This document shows, one piece after another, positions 45,253 to 52,746 of a stretch of 64,000 bases of DNA. Within the stretch, counting starts at the first letter, position 1; each line of letters begins with the position of its first letter. Made by a program: the position numbers and the translations under genes. The notes under the pieces are model-generated. The model was not told the DNA's origin, did no database searches, and was given only the letters and a program-made list of their open reading frames with translations. Origin of the DNA: CAWIXB01 sp963839955 (lineage in GTDB: Bacteria > Actinomycetota > Actinomycetes > JACCUZ01); NCBI GenBank assembly GCA_963839955.1, contig CAWIXB010000001.1, positions 3,534,001-3,598,000 of the forward strand, written 5' to 3'.

Positions 45253-45322
45253 TTCGCCGGAAGACAGGGTGCCCCGGCTTCGCCGGAAGACAGGGTGCCC
45301 CGGCTTCGCCGGAAGACGGGGG
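45253..45322. repeat. 26-bp tandem repeats (2.7 copies) forming hairpins
   Basis: The unit begins TTCGCCGGAAGACAGGGTGC and repeats exactly at 45253-45278 and 45279-45304, with a partial third copy from 45305. Every junction reads CCGGC-TTC-GCCGG, a 5-bp stem with a 3-base loop, so the array is a row of identical small hairpins between two convergent stops (45246 and 45329). It probably acts as a bidirectional terminator, and may vary in copy number. Confidence 0.9.
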
Positions 45323-45328
45323 ACGGCG

Positions 45329-46519
45329 TCAGACGCACTCACCGGTCGAGACGGGCCGCTCCGCCGCCCGGCCGCGGCGGGCGACGGGGGTGATCTCGTC
45401 GACGGAGAGCGCATAGCCGGTGTCGGGGTCGTCGAGCGACTTGGCGAACACGACGCCGAAGACGTCGCCGCTCGGCGAGAGCAGCGGCCCTCCGGAGTTC
45501 CCGGGCTCGACATCGGCGTAGAGCGAGAGGACCTCGCGGGTCACCTGGGTGCGGTGATAGATGTCCGGACCGCGTGCGTCGATGGTGTCGCGGACCCTGG
45601 CCGCCTCGAGCTGGTAGGGACCGCCGCCCGGGAAGCCGGCGACGACCGCCTGGTCGCCCCGCCCGGCACCAGCCCTGAGGTCCAACGCTGGCGCGGACAG
45701 GCCCGGCACGTAGAGGACCGCGATGTCGCGGTTGGAGTCGTAGGCCACGACGCGGCCGCTGTAGTCCCTGCCCCTGCCGCCCACCTGCACGGTCGGTCGA
45801 GTCACGCCGGCCACCACGTGGGCGTTGGTCATCACGTGGTTCGCGGCGTAGACGAACCCGCTGCCCTCTACCCGGCGACCGCATTCCTCCGCGGTGCCGG
45901 TGACCTTCACGACGCTGTCGGCCGCCGCCTGCACTGCCTCGGTCTGGGCCACGGCTCGGTCCGGCGGCCCGATCGGACGGATGGTCTCCTCCGAGAGACC
46001 GCCGAACACCGTGGGCAACCCGCTGTTGTCGAGCACCCGGCGGAACGGCGAGAACAACGTGTGCGCGTCATCGGGCATCACGGAGTCGACGGCGGTGATG
46101 ACCGCCGACTCGCTGATCTGCCGGGAGAGAGCCGGCACCGGACCGGGACGCAACGAGGACGCGAGGAACCAGCTGACCAGCAGCATGGCGAGAACGCTGA
46201 CCAGCGCACCGAGCGTTGCGTCGAGCACGCGGGCCGGGTCCCAGGTGATGCGATCGCGGACCGCCGCACCGGCGTACGCCGCGAGGACCTGCCCGATGGT
46301 CGCGGCGACCAGGACGAGGGCGACGGCCATCAGCGTCTGGCCCAGGCCCGCCTCGACATGGCTGACGATGCTGGGGGCGATGCTGACGCCGAGCACGCCA
46401 CCGGCCAGAAAGCCGGCGAAGGCGAGCACGCCCACGACGAAGCCTTGGCGGTAGCCGGACACGGCGAAGGACACCGCCCCGATCACGAGCAGCAGATCGA
46501 GAGCGTTCACTCCCGGCAC
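45329..46519 (-). CDS. marP: MarP-type membrane serine protease
   Basis: 396 residues. Four N-terminal helices of the CvpA/colicin V type (about 1-125) anchor a periplasmic trypsin-like domain. The catalytic triad is His234 (NAHVV), Asp265 (NRDIAVL) and Ser342 (GNSGGPL). Cys213 and Cys395 sit at the positions of the regulatory disulfide of M. tuberculosis MarP (Cys214-Cys395), which supports orthology. That enzyme protects cells in acid by processing cell-wall hydrolases. It begins just before the NUDIX gene stop; the two are close and codirectional. Confidence 0.92.
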   Translation of the reverse strand: MPGVNALDLLLVIGAVSFAVSGYRQGFVVGVLAFAGFLAGGVLGVSIAPSIVSHVEAGLGQTLMAVALVLVAATIGQVLAAYAGAAVRDRITWDPARVLDATLGALVSVLAMLLVSWFLASSLRPGPVPALSRQISESAVITAVDSVMPDDAHTLFSPFRRVLDNSGLPTVFGGLSEETIRPIGPPDRAVAQTEAVQAAADSVVKVTGTAEECGRRVEGSGFVYAANHVMTNAHVVAGVTRPTVQVGGRGRDYSGRVVAYDSNRDIAVLYVPGLSAPALDLRAGAGRGDQAVVAGFPGGGPYQLEAARVRDTIDARGPDIYHRTQVTREVLSLYADVEPGNSGGPLLSPSGDVFGVVFAKSLDDPDTGYALSVDEITPVARRGRAAERPVSTGECV

Positions 46520-46526
46520 CGTCCGG

Positions 46527-47231
46527 TCACCGGCGTGGCCCGGTCATCCCGGGTGGCAGATCCTCGACGCGGTCGCGGTCCCAGGGCTGCTCCCAGCCGG
46601 CGAGGCGGACCAGTCGGTCGAGCAGAGCCGCGGTGAAGCCCCAGACCAGCAGTCCGCTGACGCGGAAAGCTGCCCCGACGTAACCGCTCGGGTGGCGAAT
46701 CCGCAGCCGGTTCGCGGGGTCGACGAGCGAGTCGACCGGCACGCGGTGCACGGACGCGACCTCCCGCGGGTCGACGACGGAGACCGTCGACGGGGTCTGC
46801 CACCACCCCAGAACGGGTGTCACCACGAACCCGCTGGGCGGCAGGAAGACCGGCGGCAGCGTTCCGAAAACCGCGACACCCGCGGGATCGAGACCTGTCT
46901 CCTCGACGGCCTCGCGCAACGCCGCGGCCACCGCGTCGTCGTCGTCCGGGTCCACGGCGCCACCGGGAAAGGCCACCTGGCCGGCATGGCTGCGCATGTC
47001 GTGGGCGCGCTCGATCAAGAGCACCTCGCGCCCCTCGTGGTCGTCTTCGACACCGGCGAAGAGCATCAGGACCGCTGACTCGCGGCCACCCTCCTCGGGC
47101 GGGAGGAACTGGCTCAGCTGTTCAGGGCGCTCGTGCACCGCTGCCTCGGCCAGCGGCTGCAGCCAGCCGGGCAGGTCCTCGCGAGACGCCAGATCGCGCG
47201 ACGACGGGTGCGCCGCCGAGCCGGAGGTCAC
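46527..47231 (-). CDS. NUDIX CoA pyrophosphatase
   Basis: 234 residues. LLIERAHDMRSHAGQVAFPGGAVD fits the CoA-pyrophosphatase signature ahead of the Nudix box, which ends AALREAVEETGL. The first conserved Glu of the box is Asp here. It likely cleaves CoA and related nucleotides to phosphopantetheine and ADP. The M. tuberculosis counterpart is Rv3672c. The ATG overlaps the stop of the thioredoxin-like gene by 4 bases. Confidence 0.88.
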   Translation of the reverse strand: MTSGSAAHPSSRDLASREDLPGWLQPLAEAAVHERPEQLSQFLPPEEGGRESAVLMLFAGVEDDHEGREVLLIERAHDMRSHAGQVAFPGGAVDPDDDDAVAAALREAVEETGLDPAGVAVFGTLPPVFLPPSGFVVTPVLGWWQTPSTVSVVDPREVASVHRVPVDSLVDPANRLRIRHPSGYVGAAFRVSGLLVWGFTAALLDRLVRLAGWEQPWDRDRVEDLPPGMTGPRR

Positions 47232-47842
47232 AGCGCGACGCCCAGGTGGGTCCGCAGCAGGGAACGCAGCTCGCGCATCGAGGCGATCTCGCCGACCTCG
47301 CGATGGGTCACCCGCCCCGAGGCGTCGACGAAGAACGTCTGCGGCGGCGCGTAGGCCTCGAGCGCGCGCACCACGCGATCACCGTCCTCGTCGTGGATGG
47401 ACGCGAAGGGCACGCCGAAGTCGGCCTGCGAGCGCAGCGCATGGCTGCGAGGCGCCTTGAAGTGCACACCCAGCATCCGCAGTCGGTCACCAGCGCGCTT
47501 GGCAGCAGCGGCGAAGAGCGGCATCTCACGGTCGCAGTTGGTGCACCAGGCCGCCCAGACGTTGACGACCAACGGCGTACCGCGCAGGTCGGAGAGTCGC
47601 ACCGCCGGACCTTTCCCCAGGCAGGGCAGGCGCAACGGCGGCAGGCCATCCGATCTCGGCGTCGCCGCCTCGAGCTCGGGGCAGGGGGGCACGGGCGGCG
47701 GCGCGGCGTCGGAGACCGCAGCCGGCGACCCGCTCCTGCCGCCGGACATCGCCGACGACTCCTCGGTGCCCCCACAGCCGGCAGCCAGCGCGGTGACGGC
47801 GGCCAGCAGGACGGCGGCGACGGCCTTGGCGGGCACGGTCAC
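47228..47842 (-). CDS. TlpA-like thioredoxin lipoprotein
   Basis: 204 residues. The signal peptide ends at lipobox LAAGC (Cys23), followed by a low-complexity linker and a thioredoxin fold with active site VWAAWCTNCDREMPLF (CTNC) and a late cis-proline-type region TFFVDASG. It is an extracytoplasmic thiol reductase or redox partner, perhaps relevant to the neighbouring MarP disulfide. The start is GTG 47842, overlapping the nth stop (GTGA); the much longer frame upstream is a shadow of nth. Confidence 0.87.
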   Translation of the reverse strand: MTVPAKAVAAVLLAAVTALAAGCGGTEESSAMSGGRSGSPAAVSDAAPPPVPPCPELEAATPRSDGLPPLRLPCLGKGPAVRLSDLRGTPLVVNVWAAWCTNCDREMPLFAAAAKRAGDRLRMLGVHFKAPRSHALRSQADFGVPFASIHDEDGDRVVRALEAYAPPQTFFVDASGRVTHREVGEIASMRELRSLLRTHLGVAL

Positions 47843-48564
47843 GCGGTCACCGCGACCTGCGCGGGACTCTTGACCAGCTTGGCGGCGCGGCCCGGGTCGA
47901 TCTCGCCCTCGCCGAAGGCCGGGCAGAGCCGGGCGAGCGGGCACGCGCCACACGCCGGACGTCGCGAGTGGCAGACGCGCCGACCGTGCCAGATCAGGCG
48001 GTGACTGAGCATCGTCCATTCCCGTTTGGGGAACAGCGCCCCCACCTGCGCCTCGACCTTGACCGGGTCGGTGTCGACGGTCCACCCGAACCGCCGCGCG
48101 AGCCTGCCGAAGTGCGTGTCGACGGTGATGCCGGGCTTGCCGAAGGCGTTGCCGAGAATGACGTTGGCCGTCTTGCGGCCGATGCCCGGCAGCGTGACGA
48201 GGTCGTCGAGACGAGACGGCACCTCGCCGCCGAACCGCTCGACCAGCGCGGCGCCGAGGCCGATCAGTGAGTTGGTCTTCGCGCGGAAGAAACCGGTGGA
48301 GACCAGCATGGACTCCATCTCGGAGCGGTCCGCGGCGGCGTAGTCGGCGGCCGTGGGGTACCTGGCGAACAGCGCGGGAGTCACCAGGTTGACCCGGGCA
48401 TCGGTGGTCTGGGCGGACAGGATCGTTGCCACTGCAAGCTCGAGCGGGGTGCGGAAGTCGAGCTCGCAATGGGCGTCGGGGTAGGTCTCGGTCAGCACCC
48501 GGTTGATGCGCCGCGCGCGCCTGGTGCGCGCCAGTGGCGACTCGTCGGGGTCGGGGCGCGGCAC
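47839..48564 (-). CDS. nth: endonuclease III
   Basis: 241-residue base-excision repair glycosylase/lyase for oxidised pyrimidines. The helix-hairpin-helix LPGIGRKTANVILGNAF carries the catalytic lysine, VDTHFGRLARRFG the catalytic aspartate, and the C-terminal 4Fe-4S cluster has spacing C-x6-C-x2-C-x5-C (CHSRRPACGACPLARLC). The ATG at 48564 is accepted. It is first of a tightly overlapping group nth, TlpA-like, NUDIX, marP. Confidence 0.95.
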   Translation of the reverse strand: MPRPDPDESPLARTRRARRINRVLTETYPDAHCELDFRTPLELAVATILSAQTTDARVNLVTPALFARYPTAADYAAADRSEMESMLVSTGFFRAKTNSLIGLGAALVERFGGEVPSRLDDLVTLPGIGRKTANVILGNAFGKPGITVDTHFGRLARRFGWTVDTDPVKVEAQVGALFPKREWTMLSHRLIWHGRRVCHSRRPACGACPLARLCPAFGEGEIDPGRAAKLVKSPAQVAVTA

Positions 48565-48683
48565 CCAATCAGCCTACGGCGCGACACCGACGCCGGTTGT
48601 CGTGGACCGTACGGGTGACCACGGCTCAAGAGGCGTCCCGGCTCAGACGATCACGCCCAGTGACCAGACATGGAGGCCGAGAG

Positions 48684-49226
48684 GTGATCAGCATCCCCGA
48701 GCAGAGCACCGGCCCAGGGCCCCTGACGCCCCCGGTCCGGATCCCGCGCCGTGCCGAGGCGCAGCGCTGCCCTGCCCTGGCCCACCTCGGTATCGAGGAG
48801 CTGCGCGGCTATCGCGAGGAGCTGGTCATCGAGGAGATCCGGGTCGCCTACTGGCAGCGGATCCTCCAGGCCCGGCTGGACAAGGTCATCGGCGACGACG
48901 ACCGGGCCGGCCTGTCCCGACTCGGCAGCGTGCTCGCCGGCCATGCCGCAGACAGCCACCGCCTCGCGCAGCACAGCGGGCACGCAGCCCACCCCGCAGT
49001 GGAGCTGCCGACCCTCTCAGCCTTGTGGGAGCTCCCGGCCGCCGACTCCGGCGACCGCGAGACAGTCACGGCGAGCCTGACCGCAGCCGGGGACGAGCTC
49101 TCGACGTACCGCGGGGGACTGCGCCTGCGCCTCGACACCGCGACCAGCGAGCTGATCGCGCGCTACCGCGACGCGCCCGAGCTGGCTCTCGTCGCCCTGC
49201 CGACCGCCCGGCCCGGCGCGGCCTGA
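48684..49226 (+). CDS. RsiG-like (AmfC-type) coiled-coil protein
   Basis: 180 residues. Two long helices, LRGYREELVIEEIRVAYWQR and its continuation ILQARLDKV (40-70) and LSTYRGGLRLRLDTATSELI (C-terminal third), resemble RsiG, the c-di-GMP-armed anti-sigma factor of WhiG in Streptomyces. The known c-di-GMP motif is E-x3-S-x2-R-x3-Q-x3-D. Here it reads Glu51, Ala55, Gln58, Gln62, Asp66, so two of five positions differ. The start is GTG 48684 with GGAGG 7 bases ahead; the longer upstream frame lacks similarity. It lies between nth and crp. The family assignment is from memory of the motif. Confidence 0.6.
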   Translation: MISIPEQSTGPGPLTPPVRIPRRAEAQRCPALAHLGIEELRGYREELVIEEIRVAYWQRILQARLDKVIGDDDRAGLSRLGSVLAGHAADSHRLAQHSGHAAHPAVELPTLSALWELPAADSGDRETVTASLTAAGDELSTYRGGLRLRLDTATSELIARYRDAPELALVALPTARPGAA

Positions 49227-49275
49227 CCGGCTGCCCGAGCGCCTCGGCACGCACGAGGTGCGGCACACTGTCCCC

Positions 49276-49971
49276 GTGGACACCCCCGCCGGCGATACGA
49301 GTGCCGGGCTCAGTGACACCCCTCTGTTCGCCGCGCTCGACGCGGACTCCGCGGAAGCCCTGCGCGCCTCCATGCGCGAGCTGCGGCTGGCCCGCTCCAA
49401 CGTGCTGTTCACGGAGGGTGAGCCGGGCGACCGGCTCTACGTCATCACCACCGGCAAGATCAAGCTCGGCCGCACCGCTCCCGACGGCCGCGAGAATCTC
49501 CTCGCGATCCTCGGCCAGGGCGAGATGTTCGGCGAGCTCTCGCTCTTCGACCCCGGCCCCCGTACGGCGACCGCCACCGCCGTCACCGACACGAACCTGC
49601 TCGAGCTCGGCCACGAGAACCTCGAGCCATGGCTGCTGGCCCGCCCCGAGGTCGCGTCCCACCTGCTCGCCGCGCTGGCGCGCCGGCTGCGCCGCACCAA
49701 CGAGGCGATGGCCGACCTCGTCTTCAGCGACGTTCCCGGCCGGGTCGCCAAGGCACTCCTCGACCTGGCCCGCCGTTTCGGTGTGCAGTCCGAGGAGGGC
49801 CTGCACGTCACCCACGACCTGACCCAGGAAGAGCTCGCGCAGCTCGTCGGGGCCTCCCGCGAGACGGTCAACAAGGCGCTCGCCGACTTCGCCGGCCGTG
49901 GCTTCCTACGTCTCGAGGGGCGCGCCGTCGTCATCCTCGACGTCGAGCGCCTTTCCCGACGCGCCGGCTGA
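49276..49971 (+). CDS. crp: Crp/Fnr family transcriptional regulator
   Basis: 231 residues. A cyclic-nucleotide-binding jelly roll (LFTEGEPGDRLYVITTGKIKLG, GEMFGELSLFDPGPRTATATA) precedes a winged helix whose recognition region is LTQEELAQLVGASRETVNKALADF. The Gly-Glu-Leu-Ser...Arg-Thr-Ala-Thr cassette is the cAMP site of true Crp proteins. The position matches M. tuberculosis Rv3676 and Streptomyces crp. The start is uncertain: GTG 49276 is chosen, GTG 49258 is 6 codons longer, and neither has a clear ribosome site, so leaderless translation is possible. It overlaps the convergent MBL gene by 66 bases. Confidence 0.92.
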   Translation: MDTPAGDTSAGLSDTPLFAALDADSAEALRASMRELRLARSNVLFTEGEPGDRLYVITTGKIKLGRTAPDGRENLLAILGQGEMFGELSLFDPGPRTATATAVTDTNLLELGHENLEPWLLARPEVASHLLAALARRLRRTNEAMADLVFSDVPGRVAKALLDLARRFGVQSEEGLHVTHDLTQEELAQLVGASRETVNKALADFAGRGFLRLEGRAVVILDVERLSRRAG

Positions 49972-50724
49972 GGCCGTGTCGAGGTAGTCGAGCTGGGCTC
50001 GCACCGAGAGCTCCGCGGCCGGCCACAGCGCGGGGTCCACGTCGGCGTAGACGACCTGCACCACGTCGGGTGCCGTTGTGGCCCCACCGGCGACGGCCGC
50101 GGCGACCTGTTCGAGCCGGGCCTGCCGGTGGTCGAGGTACTCCGTCGCGAGCGCGGCGGCGTCGTCGCGCACCGGTCCGTGGCCGGGCAGCAGCCGAAGC
50201 GGACCGAGGTCGGCCACCCGGCGCAGCGAGTGGAGGTAGTCACCGAGGCGGCCGTCGGGATGAGCGACCACGGTCGTGCCCCGTCCCAGCACAGTGTCGC
50301 CGGTGAGCACCGCCGCCTCGTCGTCCTCGACGACGAAGCACACCGAGTCGGTGGTGTGGCCGGGCGTCGTCACGACTCGCACCGTCACGCCGCCCACCGA
50401 GATCGTCTGGCCGTCGGCCAGTGGCTCGAACCCCGACGAGAGCCGGGCGTCCGCGGCGGCCACCGAGGCGCCTGTCAGATCCTGAAAGAGGTGCGCCCCC
50501 TCGGCGTGGTCGGGGTGGCCGTGGGTCAGCAGGACGAGTCCGACCGGCGCGAGCCCGGCAACAGTGGCGAGATGTCCCTCGTCGAGCGGACCCGGGTCGA
50601 TGACGACGGCCTCGGGCGCGCCGGGCCCCTGCAGCACGTAGGTGTTGGTGCCCTCCAGGGTCATCGGCCCGGGGTTGTCGCAGCGCACCAACGTGCACCA
50701 GCGCGGCAGGTCGGCAGATGTCAT
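49906..50724 (-). CDS. MBL-fold metallo-hydrolase
   Basis: 272 residues, glyoxalase II/LACTB2-like. Metal ligands are in LLTHGHPDHAEGAHLF (HxHxDH), with later histidines in TPGHTTDSVCF and LPGHGPV. The C-terminal extension with EYLDHRQARLEQV and a winged-helix-like end is typical of LACTB2 relatives (Rv3677c position). The substrate is unknown. Its 3' end overlaps crp on the other strand by 66 bases, and its start overlaps the NUDIX gene stop by 4. Confidence 0.88.
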   Translation of the reverse strand: MTSADLPRWCTLVRCDNPGPMTLEGTNTYVLQGPGAPEAVVIDPGPLDEGHLATVAGLAPVGLVLLTHGHPDHAEGAHLFQDLTGASVAAADARLSSGFEPLADGQTISVGGVTVRVVTTPGHTTDSVCFVVEDDEAAVLTGDTVLGRGTTVVAHPDGRLGDYLHSLRRVADLGPLRLLPGHGPVRDDAAALATEYLDHRQARLEQVAAAVAGGATTAPDVVQVVYADVDPALWPAAELSVRAQLDYLDTASAGASGKALDVEDDDGAPLET

Positions 50725-51584
50725 CGCGCGCCGGCCGCTCGCACGATCTCGTCGCAGTCGACCGGCCCCGCGTCGGTGTCGACGACCAGCCGCACCTGCT
50801 CGCCGTCGAGTACCGGACGCGGCATGACCGGTCGGATCGGCAGCGAGGCGTCGAGGACTGCAGCGACGTCGGCGTACATCGCCACCTCGCGCAGCGTCAC
50901 GATCGTCGGGGGCAGCATCGCCAGGTCACCGGCTTCATGGTCACGGACCGCGTCGGCCACCGGCAGCCAGGTCACCGCGTCGGCCTCGCCCCCGACGTCG
51001 CGGGTGCGTTGTCCCGCGGGCACCGCGGCCACGAAGAAGCGGGTGTCGAAACGGCGCGGTTCGAACTCCGGGGTCAGCCAGTGCGCCCACGGCGCGAGCA
51101 GGTCGGCGCGCACCGCGAGGTCGCGGGCCAGCAGCATGTCGGCGAGGGAGAGGGTGCGGTCGAGCAGAGCCAGCCGGTCCACCTCCCAGCTCTCGTCCGA
51201 CGTGTCGGCGACGAGTTCGCCCGACGGCGTACCCGCGAGCAGCACCCCGGACTCCTCGAACGTCTCGCGCACGGCGGCGCACACCAGGGCCCGGGCCAAG
51301 GGCTCGGCGCAACCCAGCCGCGACCCCACGACGCTGGGGGACTGCCCGATCCAGCCAACCTCCCGCGTGGCGTCACGCGGGTCGACGGAGCCACCGGGGA
51401 AGACGTGCATGCCCGCCGCGAAGGCCATCGACCCGACCCGCCGCAACAGGTAGACCTCCGGGCCGCCCGCGCTGTCGCGAAGCAGCACCACGGTCGCCGC
51501 GTCACGGGCCTCGACCACCGCCGGACCATGCCCGTCCAGCTGCTCGCGGGCCCTTGCCAACAGTGCCGGTGACAGGTCGGACAC
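50721..51584 (-). CDS. NUDIX hydrolase family protein
   Basis: 287 residues. RDAATVVLLRDSAGGPEVYLLRR and FAAGMHVFPGGSVDPRDA, then ALVCAAVRETFEESGVLL, match the long NUDIX proteins of actinobacteria (NUDT19-like); the helix carries the metal-binding ETFEESG. It may hydrolyse CoA or nucleotide diphosphates. It is codirectional with the MBL gene (4-base overlap) and 9 bases from the RidA gene, as part of a five-gene cluster. Confidence 0.82.
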   Translation of the reverse strand: MSDLSPALLARAREQLDGHGPAVVEARDAATVVLLRDSAGGPEVYLLRRVGSMAFAAGMHVFPGGSVDPRDATREVGWIGQSPSVVGSRLGCAEPLARALVCAAVRETFEESGVLLAGTPSGELVADTSDESWEVDRLALLDRTLSLADMLLARDLAVRADLLAPWAHWLTPEFEPRRFDTRFFVAAVPAGQRTRDVGGEADAVTWLPVADAVRDHEAGDLAMLPPTIVTLREVAMYADVAAVLDASLPIRPVMPRPVLDGEQVRLVVDTDAGPVDCDEIVRAAGAR

Positions 51585-51593
51585 CCCGGCGAC

Positions 51594-52052
51594 TCAGCCC
51601 ACCTCGACGATGAGCTCGACCTCGACGGGAGCGTCGAGCGGCAGCACGGCGACCCCGACCGCGCTGCGGGCGTGGACCCCCGCGTCGCCGAAGACCTCGC
51701 CGAGCAGGTCGCTGGCACCGTTGACGACGCCCGGCTGCCCGGTGAAGTCCGGCGCACTGGCCACGAACCCGACGACCTTCACCACTCGGCGTACCGAGGC
51801 CAGGTCGCCGATCTCCGCCTTCACCGCGGCGAGCGCGTTGAGGGCGCACACCGCGGCCAGCTCCTTCGCATGGTCGGCGTCCACCTCGGCGCCGACCTTG
51901 CCGGATGCGACGAGCGAGCCGTCGACCAGCGGAAGCTGGCCCGACGTGTAGACGAGGTTGCCGGTGCGCACCGCCGGGATGTACGCCGCGACCGGTGCCG
52001 CCACCTCGGGGAGAGTGCGGCCCAGCTCGGCCAGTCGCTTCTCGGGGGTCAT
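51594..52052 (-). CDS. RidA family enamine/imine deaminase
   Basis: 152 residues of the YjgF/RidA fold. NLVYTSGQLPLVDGSLVASGKVG, CALNALAAVKAEIGDLASVRRVVKVVGFVAS and a C-terminal VEVELIVEV are typical. This subgroup (Rv3678c position) lacks the classic late Arg-containing motif in its usual form, so hydrolysis of 2-aminoacrylate is only probable. The ATG overlaps the DUF4177 stop by 4 bases. Confidence 0.85.
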   Translation of the reverse strand: MTPEKRLAELGRTLPEVAAPVAAYIPAVRTGNLVYTSGQLPLVDGSLVASGKVGAEVDADHAKELAAVCALNALAAVKAEIGDLASVRRVVKVVGFVASAPDFTGQPGVVNGASDLLGEVFGDAGVHARSAVGVAVLPLDAPVEVELIVEVG

Positions 52053-52207
52053 GAGCGAGGCCGCTTCAGGTAGGCCACGACCTGGTCGCCACCACCGGGG
52101 CTCGGCACGACCTGGACGAGCTCCCAGCCGTCCTCGCCCCAGGTATCGAGGATCTGCTTGGTGGCGTGGATCAACAGCGGCACCGTGGCGTACTCCCACT
52201 TCGTCAT
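52049..52207 (-). CDS. DUF4177 small protein
   Basis: 52 residues starting MTKWEYATVPLLIHATKQIL, with the family core DTWGEDGWELVQVVPSP near the middle and KRPRS at the end. The aromatic WEY opening and GWELV are the DUF4177 marks. Function is unknown. Its start overlaps the GNAT stop (52204-52207) and its stop overlaps the RidA start (52049-52052), both as ATGA, so it is clearly translated in a coupled chain. M. tuberculosis has a similar small gene next to Rv3678c. Confidence 0.88.
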   Translation of the reverse strand: MTKWEYATVPLLIHATKQILDTWGEDGWELVQVVPSPGGGDQVVAYLKRPRS

Positions 52208-52680
52208 GGCCGCGACTCTAACGTCCAGCGCCGGCTGTCCTCGCGGGCCACCACGAACCCGAGTCGCGCCAGCAACCGCTGCGACGCGACGTTGCCCTCA
52301 TCGACGTCGGCGACGACGGTGCGCACCTCCGGATGCCCGCGCAGCCAGGCGACCAGAACGGTCACCGCCTCGGTGCCCAGGCCCCGACGGCGGTGGCCCG
52401 GCGCCAGGCTGTAGCCGATCTCGACAGCCCCCGCCTCGTCGACCCAGCCCTTCGTGGCGCAGTCGCCGACGACCTGACCGTCCTCGGCGAGGACGAGGAA
52501 CCAGCCGAGATGAGCCTCGTCACCGTGCTCGACGACCAGCTGCATCGCGGCGAGGCTCGACGCGAGCGGGTAGCCCTCCGCCAGCGGGAGGCCGGGATCC
52601 TGCCCTGCGGACAGGGCGCGCACGGCAGTCGCCGTCTGAGGCACGAGTGAGAGTCGAGGAGTGACGAGTCGGGGGCGCAC
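52204..52680 (-). CDS. GNAT family N-acetyltransferase
   Basis: 158 residues. RLVTPRLSLVPQ opening, acetyl-CoA motif A GYSLAPGHRRRGLGTEAVTVLVAWL, and NVASQRLLARLGFVV are characteristic of the RimJ/Acetyltransf_3 group. The acceptor is unknown. GTG start at 52680. It heads the minus-strand cluster GNAT, DUF4177, RidA, NUDIX, MBL, with overlaps or very short gaps throughout, and is divergent from the ArsA pair. Confidence 0.85.
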   Translation of the reverse strand: MRPRLVTPRLSLVPQTATAVRALSAGQDPGLPLAEGYPLASSLAAMQLVVEHGDEAHLGWFLVLAEDGQVVGDCATKGWVDEAGAVEIGYSLAPGHRRRGLGTEAVTVLVAWLRGHPEVRTVVADVDEGNVASQRLLARLGFVVAREDSRRWTLESRP

Positions 52681-52746
52681 AACCGCTCGAGGCTAGCGCT
52701 GAGACGCGCCAGTCGGCGCACCGTCGCCGCCGATTACAGTCGCCCC

